NCBI GenBank assembly: GCA_030824585.1
Contig: JAVBXM010000029.1
Coordinates: 1 to 40,323 of the forward strand
DNA: 40,323 nt
Origin: Phaeospirillum sp.
Lineage (GTDB): Bacteria > Pseudomonadota > Alphaproteobacteria > Rhodospirillales > Magnetospirillaceae
Reading direction: 5' to 3'
Shown here: positions 8,185 to 17,273 of the stretch, piece by piece
Position numbering within the stretch: position 1 is the stretch's first letter
Layout of the letters: every line of letters begins with the position of its first letter
Notes under the pieces: generated by a model
What the model saw: the letters and a program-made list of their open reading frames with translations, nothing else
What the model was told of the DNA's origin: nothing
Databases searched by the model: none
Program-made: the position numbers and the translations under genes

Positions 8185-8889
8185 TCAGAGAATATCCTCG
8201 TCCAGGTGGCAGAAGGCGGAGAGGGTGGCGATGTTGCTCACCGAGACCTGCGCCCCGGTGGTGGTCACGCCGCATTGGCGCAACTGGGCCAGGGCCCGCG
8301 ACAGCGTCTCCTGGCGCACCCCGATGCGGGCGGCGATGACCCCCTTGCTGTGGGGAAGCCACAGGGCGACCGAGCCCTCGCGCTTGTTGGTGAGCGACAG
8401 CAGGTAGAGCCCGAGCCGCTGGGTCGGCGACTTCAGCTTCAGGGCCTTGGCCTCCCGCACCAGCTTGCGGAAATGGATGGACAGCGACGTCAGCATCGCC
8501 AGGGCGAGATCGGGAATCGTCAGCAGATCCCGCCGCAGCCGGTCGGCCGGCAGCAGCATGATCCGGGCCGGCAGCAGCGCCTTGGCCCCCATCAGGTATG
8601 GCAGGTCGGTGAGCACCGCGGCGGCGATGAAGCATTCACCGGCTTTCATGATTTCCATCATGGTCTCGCCGCCGTCGTTGCCGACGCAGTAAAGGCCGAT
8701 CTCGCCTCCGAGGACGATATGGAGGAATTCCGGGGTCTCGCCTTGACGGAACAGCATTTCCCCCGGCAGGTAGCGGTGGACGATGCCGTCGGACAGAAGG
8801 GCGTCGATCAGGTGCTGCGGCAACTCGCTCAGCAGCGGCGCCCGCCGGATCTGGTCCAGGTCCTCCGGCTGAAACTGCCGCCTCTGCAT
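8185..8889 (-). CDS. Crp/Fnr family regulator (DNR/NarR-like)
   Basis: About 234 residues from ATG 8889, which has AGGGAG 7 bases upstream; an in-frame ATG at 8934 would add 15 residues. The cyclic-nucleotide-type beta barrel (YLPGEMLFRQGETPEFLHIVLGGE, in two parts) is followed by a long dimer helix and a Crp-type HTH ending GVRQETLSRALAQL. The N-terminal cysteine cluster of oxygen-sensing FNR is absent; only isolated cysteines occur. This fits the DNR/NNR/NarR branch, which responds to NO or nitrite via heme or unknown means. It is divergent from narK1, with a TTGAT-type box between, so it is the likely regulator of the nar operon and perhaps of itself. Confidence 0.85.
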   Translation of the reverse strand: MQRRQFQPEDLDQIRRAPLLSELPQHLIDALLSDGIVHRYLPGEMLFRQGETPEFLHIVLGGEIGLYCVGNDGGETMMEIMKAGECFIAAAVLTDLPYLMGAKALLPARIMLLPADRLRRDLLTIPDLALAMLTSLSIHFRKLVREAKALKLKSPTQRLGLYLLSLTNKREGSVALWLPHSKGVIAARIGVRQETLSRALAQLRQCGVTTTGAQVSVSNIATLSAFCHLDEDIL

Positions 8890-8998
8890 GAATCCGCTCC
8901 CTGGAGACCTTGTGGAGGCACTGAGTACCTGCATTCGTCATTCCCCCAGAATGGGCCGCACCTGATTGTTGCGGAACGCTGTCATTAGCTCTCGCTAA

Positions 8999-9012
8999 TT
9001 GATCTGGGTCAA
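8999..9012. promoter_or_regulatory. FNR/DNR-type box upstream of narK1
   Basis: TTGATCTGGGTCAA matches the FNR/ANR/DNR consensus TTGAT-N4-ATCAA at 9 of 10 defined positions. It sits in the divergent gap, 147 bases before narK1 and 110 bases before the Crp/Fnr-type start, so it could serve either promoter. The proteins able to bind it are Crp/Fnr regulators with a DNR/FNR-like recognition helix, including the adjacent one. Confidence 0.75.
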
Positions 9013-9158
9013 CACGCAAAAGGTTTTGTTTCGCGTTTCGTTCCCCGCGTCAATTTGTCGCGACCGACGGCTCGGTCAAAACCCGCCTTTCAGCCCGTGG
9101 ATATGGTCGGCCCATCGTTTTCGGCGGGCCTGGCCCGTCTTCGGATTGCGAGGGGGCA

Positions 9159-10493
9159 ATGCACGATCTGACTCAAGTCTCCAAGGGCGAACAGAGATTG
9201 GCCCTGTGGTCCAGCACACTCGCCTTTACCGTGTGCTTTGCTGTCTGGACGATTTTCAGCATCCTCGGCATCCAGATTAAGAAGAATCTCGGGCTCAACG
9301 AGACACAGTTCGGGCTGCTGATCGCCACTCCGATCCTGACGGGGTCGCTGGTGCGCCTGATGCTTGGCGTCTGGACCGACCAATACGGCGGGCGGGTGGT
9401 GTTTTCCGTCGTGATGATGATCTCGGCCGTCGCCACCTGGCTGGTGACCACGGCCAGCACCTATGAGGGTTTCCTGCTGGCCGCGCTGGGCGTCGGCATC
9501 TCCGGCGGCGGCTTCGCCGTGGGCATCGCCTATGTGTCGCGCTGGTACCCCAAGGAACGGCAGGGCACCGCCCTGGGCATCTTCGGCATGGGCAACGTCG
9601 GAGCGGCGGTGACCAAGTTCGTCGCGCCGTGGGTGATGGTGGCGTTCGGCTGGGAGATGGTCGCCAACATCTGGGCGGCGGCCATTTTCGTCAGCGGCAT
9701 CCTGTTCTACCTGTGCACCAAGGACGATCCCGTCCTGCGGAGCCGCCGCGCCGTCGGCAAGGAGGCGGATTCACTGGCCAGCATGCTGGGGCCGCTCAGG
9801 GAAGTCCGGGTGTGGCGCTTCTCGCTCTATTACTTCTTCGTGTTCGGCGGCTTCGTGGCGCTCGCCCTGTGGCTGCCGCGCTACTACATGGGCGCCTACG
9901 GCATGGACGTCCAGACGGCGGGCATGCTGGGGGCGGCCTATTCCATTCCGGGAAGCATCTTCCGCGCCATGGGCGGCTGGCTGTCCGACAAGGTGGGAGC
10001 CCGCCGGGTCATGTACTGGACCTTCGTGGTCGGCGCGGTCTGCCTGCTGATCCTCTGCTACCCGGCCACCGACTACGTCGTCCACGGCTTCAAGGGCGAC
10101 ATCAAGTTCAGCCTGTCGCTGGGCTTCGTGCCGTTCACCATCGTCGTCTTCGTCCTGGGCTTCTTCATGTCCCTGGGCAAGGCGGCCGTCTACAAGCACA
10201 TCCCCGTCTACTACCCGCACCACGTGGGCGCGGTCGGGGGCGTGGTCGGCCTGATCGGCGGGCTGGGCGGCTTCATCCTGCCCATCGCGTTCGGCGCCCT
10301 CAACGACCTCACCGGCGTGTGGACCAGCTGCTACATGCTGCTGCTGCTGGTGGTCGTCGCCTCGTTGGCCTGGATGCACTACGCCGTTCGCCGGATGGAG
10401 ACCGAGGCCCTGCGGCGCATGGGCATGCTCGATGGGCCCGCCCTTCCGGTGGGTGACGGCCTGGACCGCATCATGCCGGCGGCCAGCGAATAA
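9159..10493 (+). CDS. narK1: NarK1-type nitrate transporter (MFS)
   Basis: A 444-residue major facilitator with 12 predicted helices. The nitrate/nitrite porter signatures are visible: GISGGGFAVGIAYVSRWYP in helix 5 and GLIGGLGGFILPIAFG in helix 11, together with LGVWTDQYGGR in loop 2-3. Its compact N-terminus and sequence place it with NarK1 (proposed nitrate/proton symport) rather than NarK2. ATG 9159 is preceded by AGGGGG. It is the first gene of the nar operon and lies downstream of an FNR-type box. In Paracoccus the two NarK types are fused into one protein; here they are separate neighbours. Confidence 0.9.
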   Translation: MHDLTQVSKGEQRLALWSSTLAFTVCFAVWTIFSILGIQIKKNLGLNETQFGLLIATPILTGSLVRLMLGVWTDQYGGRVVFSVVMMISAVATWLVTTASTYEGFLLAALGVGISGGGFAVGIAYVSRWYPKERQGTALGIFGMGNVGAAVTKFVAPWVMVAFGWEMVANIWAAAIFVSGILFYLCTKDDPVLRSRRAVGKEADSLASMLGPLREVRVWRFSLYYFFVFGGFVALALWLPRYYMGAYGMDVQTAGMLGAAYSIPGSIFRAMGGWLSDKVGARRVMYWTFVVGAVCLLILCYPATDYVVHGFKGDIKFSLSLGFVPFTIVVFVLGFFMSLGKAAVYKHIPVYYPHHVGAVGGVVGLIGGLGGFILPIAFGALNDLTGVWTSCYMLLLLVVVASLAWMHYAVRRMETEALRRMGMLDGPALPVGDGLDRIMPAASE

Positions 10494-10520
10494 TCCGCAC
10501 GACAACGGATCAAGCGACAT

Positions 10521-10548
10521 GCGGCCAGCAAAGGCTGGCCGCCTTTCT
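10521..10548 (+). terminator. Intercistronic hairpin between narK1 and narK2
   Basis: Perfect 9-base arms GCGGCCAGC (10521-10529) and GCTGGCCGC (10534-10542) with an AAAG loop, followed by CTTTCTT. This resembles an intrinsic terminator, but the T run is short and interrupted. Because narK2 and narGHJI follow with no obvious promoter, it is more likely a partial terminator or an mRNA processing/stability element that lowers expression downstream of narK1. Confidence 0.6.
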
Positions 10549-10568
10549 TGCCAAAATAGGGGGCGAGT

Positions 10569-11978
10569 ATGCATGTTGATGAATCGGGAAAACTCCACCC
10601 GCGGCATGTGCTGACCAACTGGACGCCAGAGGATCCCGATTACTGGGAGAACCAGGGCCGCAAGGTGGCCATGCGCAATCTGTGGATTTCCATGCCGGCC
10701 CTGCTGCTCGCCTTCGCCGTATGGATGGTCTGGAGCGTGGTGGTGGTCAACCTGCCCAATGTCGGGTTCAAGTTCGACACCGATCAGCTGTTCTGGCTGG
10801 CCTCCATGCCCGGCCTGGCCGGGGCGACGTTGCGCATCTTCTATTCCTTCATGGTGCCGATCTTCGGCGGCCGGGCCTGGACGGCCCTGTCCACCGCTTC
10901 GCTGCTGCTTCCGGCGGCGGGAATCGGCTTTGCCGTGCAGGACCCGACGACGCCCTATGCGGTGTTCCTGGGCCTGGCCCTGCTGTGCGGCTTCGGCGGG
11001 GGCAACTTCGCCTCGTCCATGGCCAATATCAGCTTCTTCTTTCCCAAGCATAAGAAGGGCATGGCCCTCGGCCTGAACGCGGGCATCGGCAATCTCGGCG
11101 TCTCGGTGGTGCAGTTCGTGGTTCCCATCGTCATCGCCTCGGCGGTGTTCAGCACCCTGGGCGGCGATCCCCAGACCTGGGTCAAGGGCGCCGAAACCAA
11201 GCGGATGTGGCTGCAGAACGCCGGCTTCATCTGGCTTCCCTTCATCCTGCTCTGCTCCATCAGCGCGTGGTTCGGCATGAACGACATCGCCAGCGCCAAG
11301 GCCTCGTTCCGGGAGCAGGCGGTGATCTTCAAGCGCAAGCACAACTGGATCATGTGCTGGCTCTATCTCGGGACCTTCGGCTCGTTCATCGGCTATTCCG
11401 CCGGCTTCGCGCTCCTGACCAAGACCCAGTTCCCCAATGTCAATCCCCTGGCCTACGCCTTCCTCGGGCCGCTGGTCGGGTCCGTCGCCCGGGTGATCGG
11501 CGGGTTCCTGTCCGACCGTTTCGGCGGCGGCCGCGTCACCTTCTGGACCTTCCTGGTGATGATGTTGGCGGTGTGCGGCGTGCTGTACTTCCTTGGGCAC
11601 AAGGGAGAAGCCATGGCCTTCAACGGCTTCCTGGCCATGTTCCTGCTGCTGTTCGCCGGCACCGGCGTCGGCAACGCCTCCACCTTCCAGATGATCCCGG
11701 TGATCTTCGCCACCTTGAAGCGGCGCGAGGGCAAGACCCGCCATATCCCGGAGATCGAGGCCGGCAAGGAGGCGGCCAAGGAGGCGGCCGCCGTCCTGGG
11801 CTTCAGCTCGGCCCTCGCCGCCTATGGCGCGTTCTTCATCCCGCGCAGCTTCGGGACCTCCATCTCCCTGACGGGCGAGGCCCAGGGGGCGCTGTACATG
11901 TTTCTGGCTTACTACGTCACGTGTCTGTTGGCGACATGGTGGTGGTACACGCGAAACAACGCGGAAATCAAGTGCTGA
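10569..11978 (+). CDS. narK2: NarK2-type nitrate/nitrite transporter (MFS)
   Basis: A 469-residue major facilitator of the E. coli NarK/NarU type. It has a soluble N-terminus with LTNWTPEDPDYWENQG, the signature CGFGGGNFASSMANISFFFPK, and a second signature region LFAGTGVGNASTFQMIPVIF. A charged cytoplasmic loop (KRREGKTRHIPEIEAGKEAA) precedes the last helices, as in NarK2-like proteins. Proteins of this type exchange nitrate for nitrite, which supports the cytoplasm-facing nitrate reductase encoded just downstream. AGGGGG lies 7 bases before the ATG. It is separated from narG by about 37 bases. Confidence 0.9.
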   Translation: MHVDESGKLHPRHVLTNWTPEDPDYWENQGRKVAMRNLWISMPALLLAFAVWMVWSVVVVNLPNVGFKFDTDQLFWLASMPGLAGATLRIFYSFMVPIFGGRAWTALSTASLLLPAAGIGFAVQDPTTPYAVFLGLALLCGFGGGNFASSMANISFFFPKHKKGMALGLNAGIGNLGVSVVQFVVPIVIASAVFSTLGGDPQTWVKGAETKRMWLQNAGFIWLPFILLCSISAWFGMNDIASAKASFREQAVIFKRKHNWIMCWLYLGTFGSFIGYSAGFALLTKTQFPNVNPLAYAFLGPLVGSVARVIGGFLSDRFGGGRVTFWTFLVMMLAVCGVLYFLGHKGEAMAFNGFLAMFLLLFAGTGVGNASTFQMIPVIFATLKRREGKTRHIPEIEAGKEAAKEAAAVLGFSSALAAYGAFFIPRSFGTSISLTGEAQGALYMFLAYYVTCLLATWWWYTRNNAEIKC

Positions 11979-12015
11979 CCACCGCTGGCGGAAATAAGTG
12001 AAAGGCGATCACAAA

Positions 12016-15000
12016 ATGAGTAACTTTATTGATCGGTTGCTGTTCTTCAAGCGTAACGTCGACACCTTCTCCGGCGATCACGGCGTGGTCACCAATGAAA
12101 GCCGGGATTGGGAGGAGGGCTACCGTCGCCGCTGGCAGCATGACAAGGTCGTCCGCTCGACCCATGGCACCAACTGCACCGGGTCCTGCTCGTGGAAGAT
12201 CTACGTCAAGGGCGGCATCGTCACCTGGGAGACGCAGCAGACCGACTATCCCCGCACCCGCCCCGGCATGCCCAATCACGAGCCGCGCGGCTGCCAGCGC
12301 GGAGCCAGTTATTCCTGGTACATGTATTCGGGCAACCGCGTGAAGCATCCGCTGATCCGGGGCGACCTGCTGCGGCTGTGGCGGCACGCCCGGAAGAATC
12401 TGGCCCCGGTCGAGGCCTGGCGCTCCATCGTCGGCGATCCGGAGAAAGCCCGGTCATACAAGTCCATCCGGGGGCTGGGCGGCTTTGTCCGCGCCTCCTG
12501 GGACGAGGCCCAGGAAATCATCGCCGCCGCCAACATCCACACCATCAAGGCCTGGGGGCCGGACCGGGTGGCGGGCTTCTCGCCCATTCCGGCCATGTCC
12601 ATGGTGTCGTTCGCCGCCGGGACGCGCTATCTGTCGCTGATCGGCGGCGTTTCGCTCAGCTTCTACGACTGGTACTGCGACCTGCCGCCGGCCAGTCCCC
12701 AGATGTGGGGCGAACAGACCGACGTGCCGGAATCGGCCGACTGGTACAATTCGAACTTCCTGATTCTCTGGGGCTCCAACGTCCCGCAGACCCGCACCCC
12801 CGACGCCCACTTCTATACCGAGGTCCGCTACAAGGGGGCCAAGAGCGTGGTGGTCTGCCCCGATTATTCGGAAGCCTCCAAGTTCGCCGATCTGTGGCTG
12901 GCCCCCAAGCAGGGAACCGACGCGGCCCTGGCCATGGCCATGGGGCACGTCATCCTCAAGGAATTCCACCTGGGGGAAAACAAGTCCGCCTATTTCGAGG
13001 ATTACTGCCGCCGCACCAGCGACATGCCGCTGCTGGTCCGGCTGGTGCGGCGGGGCGACGCGCTGGTGCCCGACCGCTTCGTGCGCGCCTCGGATTTCGA
13101 CGGCAAGCTGGACCAGGCCAACAATCCCGACTGGAAGACCGTCGGCATCGAGGAGGGCAGCGGCCGCATCGTGGTCCCCAACGGCTCCATCGGCTTCCGC
13201 TGGGGCGAGAAGGGCAAGTGGAACATCGAGCCCAGGGACGGGCGCGACGGCGCCGAGGTCAAACTGGCGCTCAGCCTGATCGACGGCCGTGACGAGGTGG
13301 CCGGCGTGGCCTTCCCCTATTTCGGCCATATCGACCACGAGCATTTCCACAACAATCCCCACCCCGACATCCTGGTGCGCAATGTCCCGGTGAAGCGTCT
13401 GGCCCTGGCCGGCGGCGAAACCCTGGTGACCACCGTCTTCGACCTGATGGCCGCCAATTACGGCATCGACCGGGGATTGGGGGGGCTGCACGTCGCCTCG
13501 GCCTACGACCAGAACGTGCCCTATACCCCGGCGTGGCAGGAACGCATCACCGGCGTGAAGGCCGCCGACGTGATCACCGTCGCCCGCCAGTTCGCCGACA
13601 ACGCCGACCGCACCCATGGCCGGTCCATGGTGATCATCGGTGCGGCCATGAACCACTGGTACCACATGGACATGAACTACCGCAGCATCATCAACATGCT
13701 GGTGATGTGCGGCTGCATCGGCCAGTCGGGCGGCGGCTGGGGCCATTACGTGGGCCAGGAAAAACTGCGGCCGCAGACCGGCTGGGTGCCGCTGGCCTTC
13801 GCCACCGACTGGGTGCGGCCGTCGCGCCAGATGAACTCGACCTCGTATTTCTACAATCACACCGACCAGTGGCGGCACGAGAAGCTGTCGGTGAAGGAAA
13901 TCCTCTCGCCGCTGGCCAATCCCGACGATTTCAAGGGAGCGCTGATCGACTTCAACGTTCGCTCGGAACGCATGGGCTGGTTGCCCTCGGCGCCGCAATT
14001 GGAGAAGAATCCGCTGGACCTGGTCCGCGAGGCCCGCGCCGCCGACAAGGACCCGGTGCGTCACGCCGTGGAGGGGCTGACCTCCGGGGCGCTGCGGATG
14101 TCGTGCGAGGACCCCGACAATCCCCGCAACTTCCCCCGCAATCTCTTCGTCTGGCGCTCCAATCTCCTGGGTTCGTCGGGCAAGGGGCACGAGTATTTCC
14201 TGAAATACCTGCTGGGCACCCAGCATGGCGTCATGAACGACGACAACGGGGATTCGGGCGGCGAGAAGCCGACCGAGGTGACCTGGCGCGACGCGCCGGC
14301 CGACGGCAAGCTGGACCTGCTGGTGACGCTGGATTTCCGCATGTCCACCACCTGCCTGTACTCCGACATCGTCCTGCCGACCGCCACCTGGTACGAGAAG
14401 AACGACCTCAACACCTCGGACATGCATCCGTTCATCCATCCGCTCAGCCTGGCGGTGGACCCGGCCTGGGAGGCCCGTTCCGACTGGAACATCTACAAGG
14501 GCATCGCCAAGCGGTTCTCCGAGCTTGCGGTCGGCCATCTGGGGGTCGAGTCCGATCTGGTGCTGACTCCCATGATGCACGACACCCCCGGTGAACTGGC
14601 CCAGGCCCTGGATGTCAAGGACTGGAAGGCGGGCGAGATCGAGGCCATTCCCGGCAAGACCATGCCGGCCATGACCATCGTCGAGCGCGACTATCCCAAC
14701 ACCTACAAGCGCTTCACCGCGCTGGGCCCGCTGATGAAGACGCTGGGCAACGGCGGCAAGGGCATTTCGTGGAACACCGACGAGGAGGTGGACGCCCTGG
14801 GAGCCCTCAACCGTCTGGTGGCCGAGGACGGCGTGACCAAGGGTATGCCCCGGCTGGACACCGACATCGACGCCGCCGAGGCGATCTTGATGCTGGCGCC
14901 CGAGACCAACGGGCACGTGGCGGTCAAGGCCTGGGAGGCCCTGTCCAAATCCACCGGCCGCGATCACGTCCACCTCGCCCTGCACCGCGAGGACGAGAAG

Positions 15001-15750
15001 ATCCGGTTCCGCGACATCCAGGCGCAGCCGCGCAAGATCATCTCGTCGCCCACCTGGTCGGGCCTGGAATCCGAGAAGGTCAGCTACAACGCCGGCTACA
15101 CCAACGTGCACGAGATGATCCCCTGGCGGACCCTGACCGGGCGCCAGCAATTCTACCAAGACCACAAGTGGATGCTGGGCTTCGGCGAGGGCTTGTGCGT
15201 CTACCGCCCGCCCATCGACACCAAGACCATCCGGCCGGTGATCGAGTCCAAGGCGTCGGGCGCCAAGCAGGTGGTGCTCAACTGGATCACCCCGCACCAG
15301 AAATGGGGCATCCACAGCACCTACACCGACAATTTGATCATGCTGACCCTGTCGCGCGGCGGGCCGATCGTCTGGCTGTCGGAAAAGGACGCGGCCAAGG
15401 CGGACATCGAGGACAACGACTGGATCGAGGTCTTCAACGCCAACGGCGCCATCGCGGCCCGCGCGGTGGTCAGCCAGCGCGTCAAGGAAGGCATGTGCAT
15501 GATGTACCACGCTCAGGAGAAGATCGTGAACACCCCCGGCGCCGAGACCACCAAGCTGCGCGGCGGCATCCACAATTCGGTCACCCGGGCCAGCGTCAAG
15601 CCGACCCATATGATCGGCGGCTACGCCCAGCAATCCTACGGCTTCAATTACTACGGAACGGTCGGCTCCAACCGCGACGAATTCGTGGTGGTGCGCAAGA
15701 TGACCAATGTGGACTGGCTCGAAGGCCGTCTTGAAGGAAGGGGGGCCTGA
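12016..15750 (+). CDS. narG: Respiratory nitrate reductase alpha subunit
   Basis: A 1244-residue molybdo-bis-PGD catalytic subunit (E. coli NarG 1247), near-identical in layout to NarG throughout. The FS0 cluster ligands are His50, Cys54, Cys58 and Cys93 (HGTNCTGSC and RGCQRG). The Mo ligand Asp222 lies in DWYCDLPPASP. Strongly conserved blocks include QDIQAQPRKIISSPTWSG-like DIQAQPRKIISSPTW and GIHSTYTDNLIMLTL. There is no twin-arginine signal of the periplasmic type, so the enzyme faces the cytoplasm. ATG 12016 (MSNFIDRLLFFK) aligns with other NarG proteins; a GTG at 11998 would add six residues. It is followed after 3 bases by narH. Confidence 0.98.
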   Translation: MSNFIDRLLFFKRNVDTFSGDHGVVTNESRDWEEGYRRRWQHDKVVRSTHGTNCTGSCSWKIYVKGGIVTWETQQTDYPRTRPGMPNHEPRGCQRGASYSWYMYSGNRVKHPLIRGDLLRLWRHARKNLAPVEAWRSIVGDPEKARSYKSIRGLGGFVRASWDEAQEIIAAANIHTIKAWGPDRVAGFSPIPAMSMVSFAAGTRYLSLIGGVSLSFYDWYCDLPPASPQMWGEQTDVPESADWYNSNFLILWGSNVPQTRTPDAHFYTEVRYKGAKSVVVCPDYSEASKFADLWLAPKQGTDAALAMAMGHVILKEFHLGENKSAYFEDYCRRTSDMPLLVRLVRRGDALVPDRFVRASDFDGKLDQANNPDWKTVGIEEGSGRIVVPNGSIGFRWGEKGKWNIEPRDGRDGAEVKLALSLIDGRDEVAGVAFPYFGHIDHEHFHNNPHPDILVRNVPVKRLALAGGETLVTTVFDLMAANYGIDRGLGGLHVASAYDQNVPYTPAWQERITGVKAADVITVARQFADNADRTHGRSMVIIGAAMNHWYHMDMNYRSIINMLVMCGCIGQSGGGWGHYVGQEKLRPQTGWVPLAFATDWVRPSRQMNSTSYFYNHTDQWRHEKLSVKEILSPLANPDDFKGALIDFNVRSERMGWLPSAPQLEKNPLDLVREARAADKDPVRHAVEGLTSGALRMSCEDPDNPRNFPRNLFVWRSNLLGSSGKGHEYFLKYLLGTQHGVMNDDNGDSGGEKPTEVTWRDAPADGKLDLLVTLDFRMSTTCLYSDIVLPTATWYEKNDLNTSDMHPFIHPLSLAVDPAWEARSDWNIYKGIAKRFSELAVGHLGVESDLVLTPMMHDTPGELAQALDVKDWKAGEIEAIPGKTMPAMTIVERDYPNTYKRFTALGPLMKTLGNGGKGISWNTDEEVDALGALNRLVAEDGVTKGMPRLDTDIDAAEAILMLAPETNGHVAVKAWEALSKSTGRDHVHLALHREDEKIRFRDIQAQPRKIISSPTWSGLESEKVSYNAGYTNVHEMIPWRTLTGRQQFYQDHKWMLGFGEGLCVYRPPIDTKTIRPVIESKASGAKQVVLNWITPHQKWGIHSTYTDNLIMLTLSRGGPIVWLSEKDAAKADIEDNDWIEVFNANGAIAARAVVSQRVKEGMCMMYHAQEKIVNTPGAETTKLRGGIHNSVTRASVKPTHMIGGYAQQSYGFNYYGTVGSNRDEFVVVRKMTNVDWLEGRLEGRGA

Positions 15751-15753
15751 GCC

Positions 15754-17268
15754 ATGAAGATCCGCGCACAGATCGCAATGGTTCTGAACCTGGACAAATG
15801 CATCGGCTGCCATACCTGCTCGGTCACCTGCAAGAACGTGTGGACCACGCGGGAAGGGGTCGAATACGCCTGGTTCAACAACGTCGAGACCAAGCCGGGC
15901 ATCGGCTATCCCAAGGACTGGGAGAACCAGGACAAGTGGCAGGGCGGCTGGCGCCGCCGCGCCAACGGCACGCTGGTCCCCCGGCTGGGGTCGCGCGCCT
16001 CGCTGGTGGCGAAGATCTTCAACAATCCGCGCCTGCCGGAAATCGACGATTACTACGAGCCGTTCACCTTCGACTACGAGCACCTGCAGAAGGCCGGCGT
16101 GTCGAGGACCCCGCCCACCGCCCGCCCCCGCTCGCTGGTGACCCGCAAGCGCATGGAAAAGATCGAGTGGGGGCCGAACTGGGAGGAAATCCTCGGCACC
16201 GAGTTCCGCAAGCGCTCGAAGGACCAGAACTTCGCCAACATCCAAAAGGAGATGTACGGCGAGTTCGAGAACACCTTCATGATGTACCTGCCCAGGCTGT
16301 GCGAGCATTGCCTCAATCCGGCCTGCGTCGCGGCGTGCCCCTCGGGCTCCATCTACAAGCGTGAAGAGGACGGCATCGTCCTGATCGACCAGGACAAGTG
16401 CCGGGGCTGGCGCATGTGCGTGTCGGCCTGCCCGTTCAAGAAGATTTATTACAACTGGAAATCCGGCAAGGCGGAGAAGTGCATCTTCTGCTACCCGCGC
16501 ATCGAATCGGGGCAGCCGACGGTGTGCTCGGAGACCTGCGTGGGGCGCATCCGCTACCTCGGCGTGGTGCTTTACGATGCCGACCGGATCGAGGCGGCGG
16601 CATCGGCCGAGCGCGAGACCGATCTTTACGAAGCGCAGATGAACATCTTCCTCGACCCCCATTCCCCAGAGGTCCAGGCCCAGGCCCGCCGCGACGGCGT
16701 CCCCGAGGCCTGGCTGAACGCCGCGGCGGAATCCCCGGTGTGGAAGATGGCCATGGATTGGAAGGTGGCCTTTCCGCTGCATCCCGAATACCGGACGCTG
16801 CCCATGGTCTGGTACATCCCGCCGCTGTCGCCCATCCAGGGACGCGCCGATTCGGGAGCCATCGGCGTCAACGGCGTGATCCCCGACGTCACCAGCCTGC
16901 GCATTCCCGTGCGCTATCTCGCCAACATGCTGACGGCCGGCGACGAGAAGCCGGTGGTTTCGGCCCTGGAGCGGATGCTGGCCATGCGCGCCTACATGCG
17001 GTCCAAGACGGTGGACGGGGTGGCCGATCTGGCTCCGTTGCAGCAGGTGGGGCTGACCGAGGCGCAGGCCGAGGAAATGTACCGCATCATGGCCATCGCC
17101 GATTACGAGGACCGCTTCGTGGTGCCCACCACGCACCGCGAATACGCCGAGAACGCCTTCGACCTGAAGGGCAGTTGCGGCTTCTCGTTCGGCGACGGTT
17201 GCGGCGGCAGCTCCCAGACCAGCCTGTTCGGCTCACCCGGGCGCAAGCCCGCCAGCGCGGCGGAGTGA
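15754..17268 (+). CDS. narH: Respiratory nitrate reductase beta subunit
   Basis: A 504-residue iron-sulfur electron-transfer subunit. Four cysteine groups are visible: CIGCHTCSVTC near residue 16, CEHCLNPACVAACP near residue 184, CRGWRMCVSACP near residue 217, and CIFCYPRIESGQPTVC near residue 244. Tryptophan replaces a cysteine in the third group, the hallmark of the [3Fe-4S] cluster of NarH. Electrons pass from NarI through these clusters to FS0 in NarG. It overlaps nothing but sits 3 bases after narG and 5 before narJ, consistent with one transcript. Confidence 0.98.
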   Translation: MKIRAQIAMVLNLDKCIGCHTCSVTCKNVWTTREGVEYAWFNNVETKPGIGYPKDWENQDKWQGGWRRRANGTLVPRLGSRASLVAKIFNNPRLPEIDDYYEPFTFDYEHLQKAGVSRTPPTARPRSLVTRKRMEKIEWGPNWEEILGTEFRKRSKDQNFANIQKEMYGEFENTFMMYLPRLCEHCLNPACVAACPSGSIYKREEDGIVLIDQDKCRGWRMCVSACPFKKIYYNWKSGKAEKCIFCYPRIESGQPTVCSETCVGRIRYLGVVLYDADRIEAAASAERETDLYEAQMNIFLDPHSPEVQAQARRDGVPEAWLNAAAESPVWKMAMDWKVAFPLHPEYRTLPMVWYIPPLSPIQGRADSGAIGVNGVIPDVTSLRIPVRYLANMLTAGDEKPVVSALERMLAMRAYMRSKTVDGVADLAPLQQVGLTEAQAEEMYRIMAIADYEDRFVVPTTHREYAENAFDLKGSCGFSFGDGCGGSSQTSLFGSPGRKPASAAE

Positions 17269-17273
17269 CCCCC

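Noticed and set aside
10521-10548. End of a separate narK1 transcription unit
   Set aside because: No convincing promoter before narK2 and a weak T run; treated as an internal attenuator or processing stem instead.
9771-11744. A long minus-strand frame opposite narK1/narK2
   Set aside because: Translation is rich in H, E, Q, G and R with no hydrophobic pattern; it is the mirror of membrane-protein codons.
12454-17136. A 1560-codon open frame on the minus strand opposite narGHJ
   Set aside because: It is a GC-rich shadow frame: histidine/valine/glycine-rich low-complexity translation with no domains, exactly antisense to well-conserved narG and narH.
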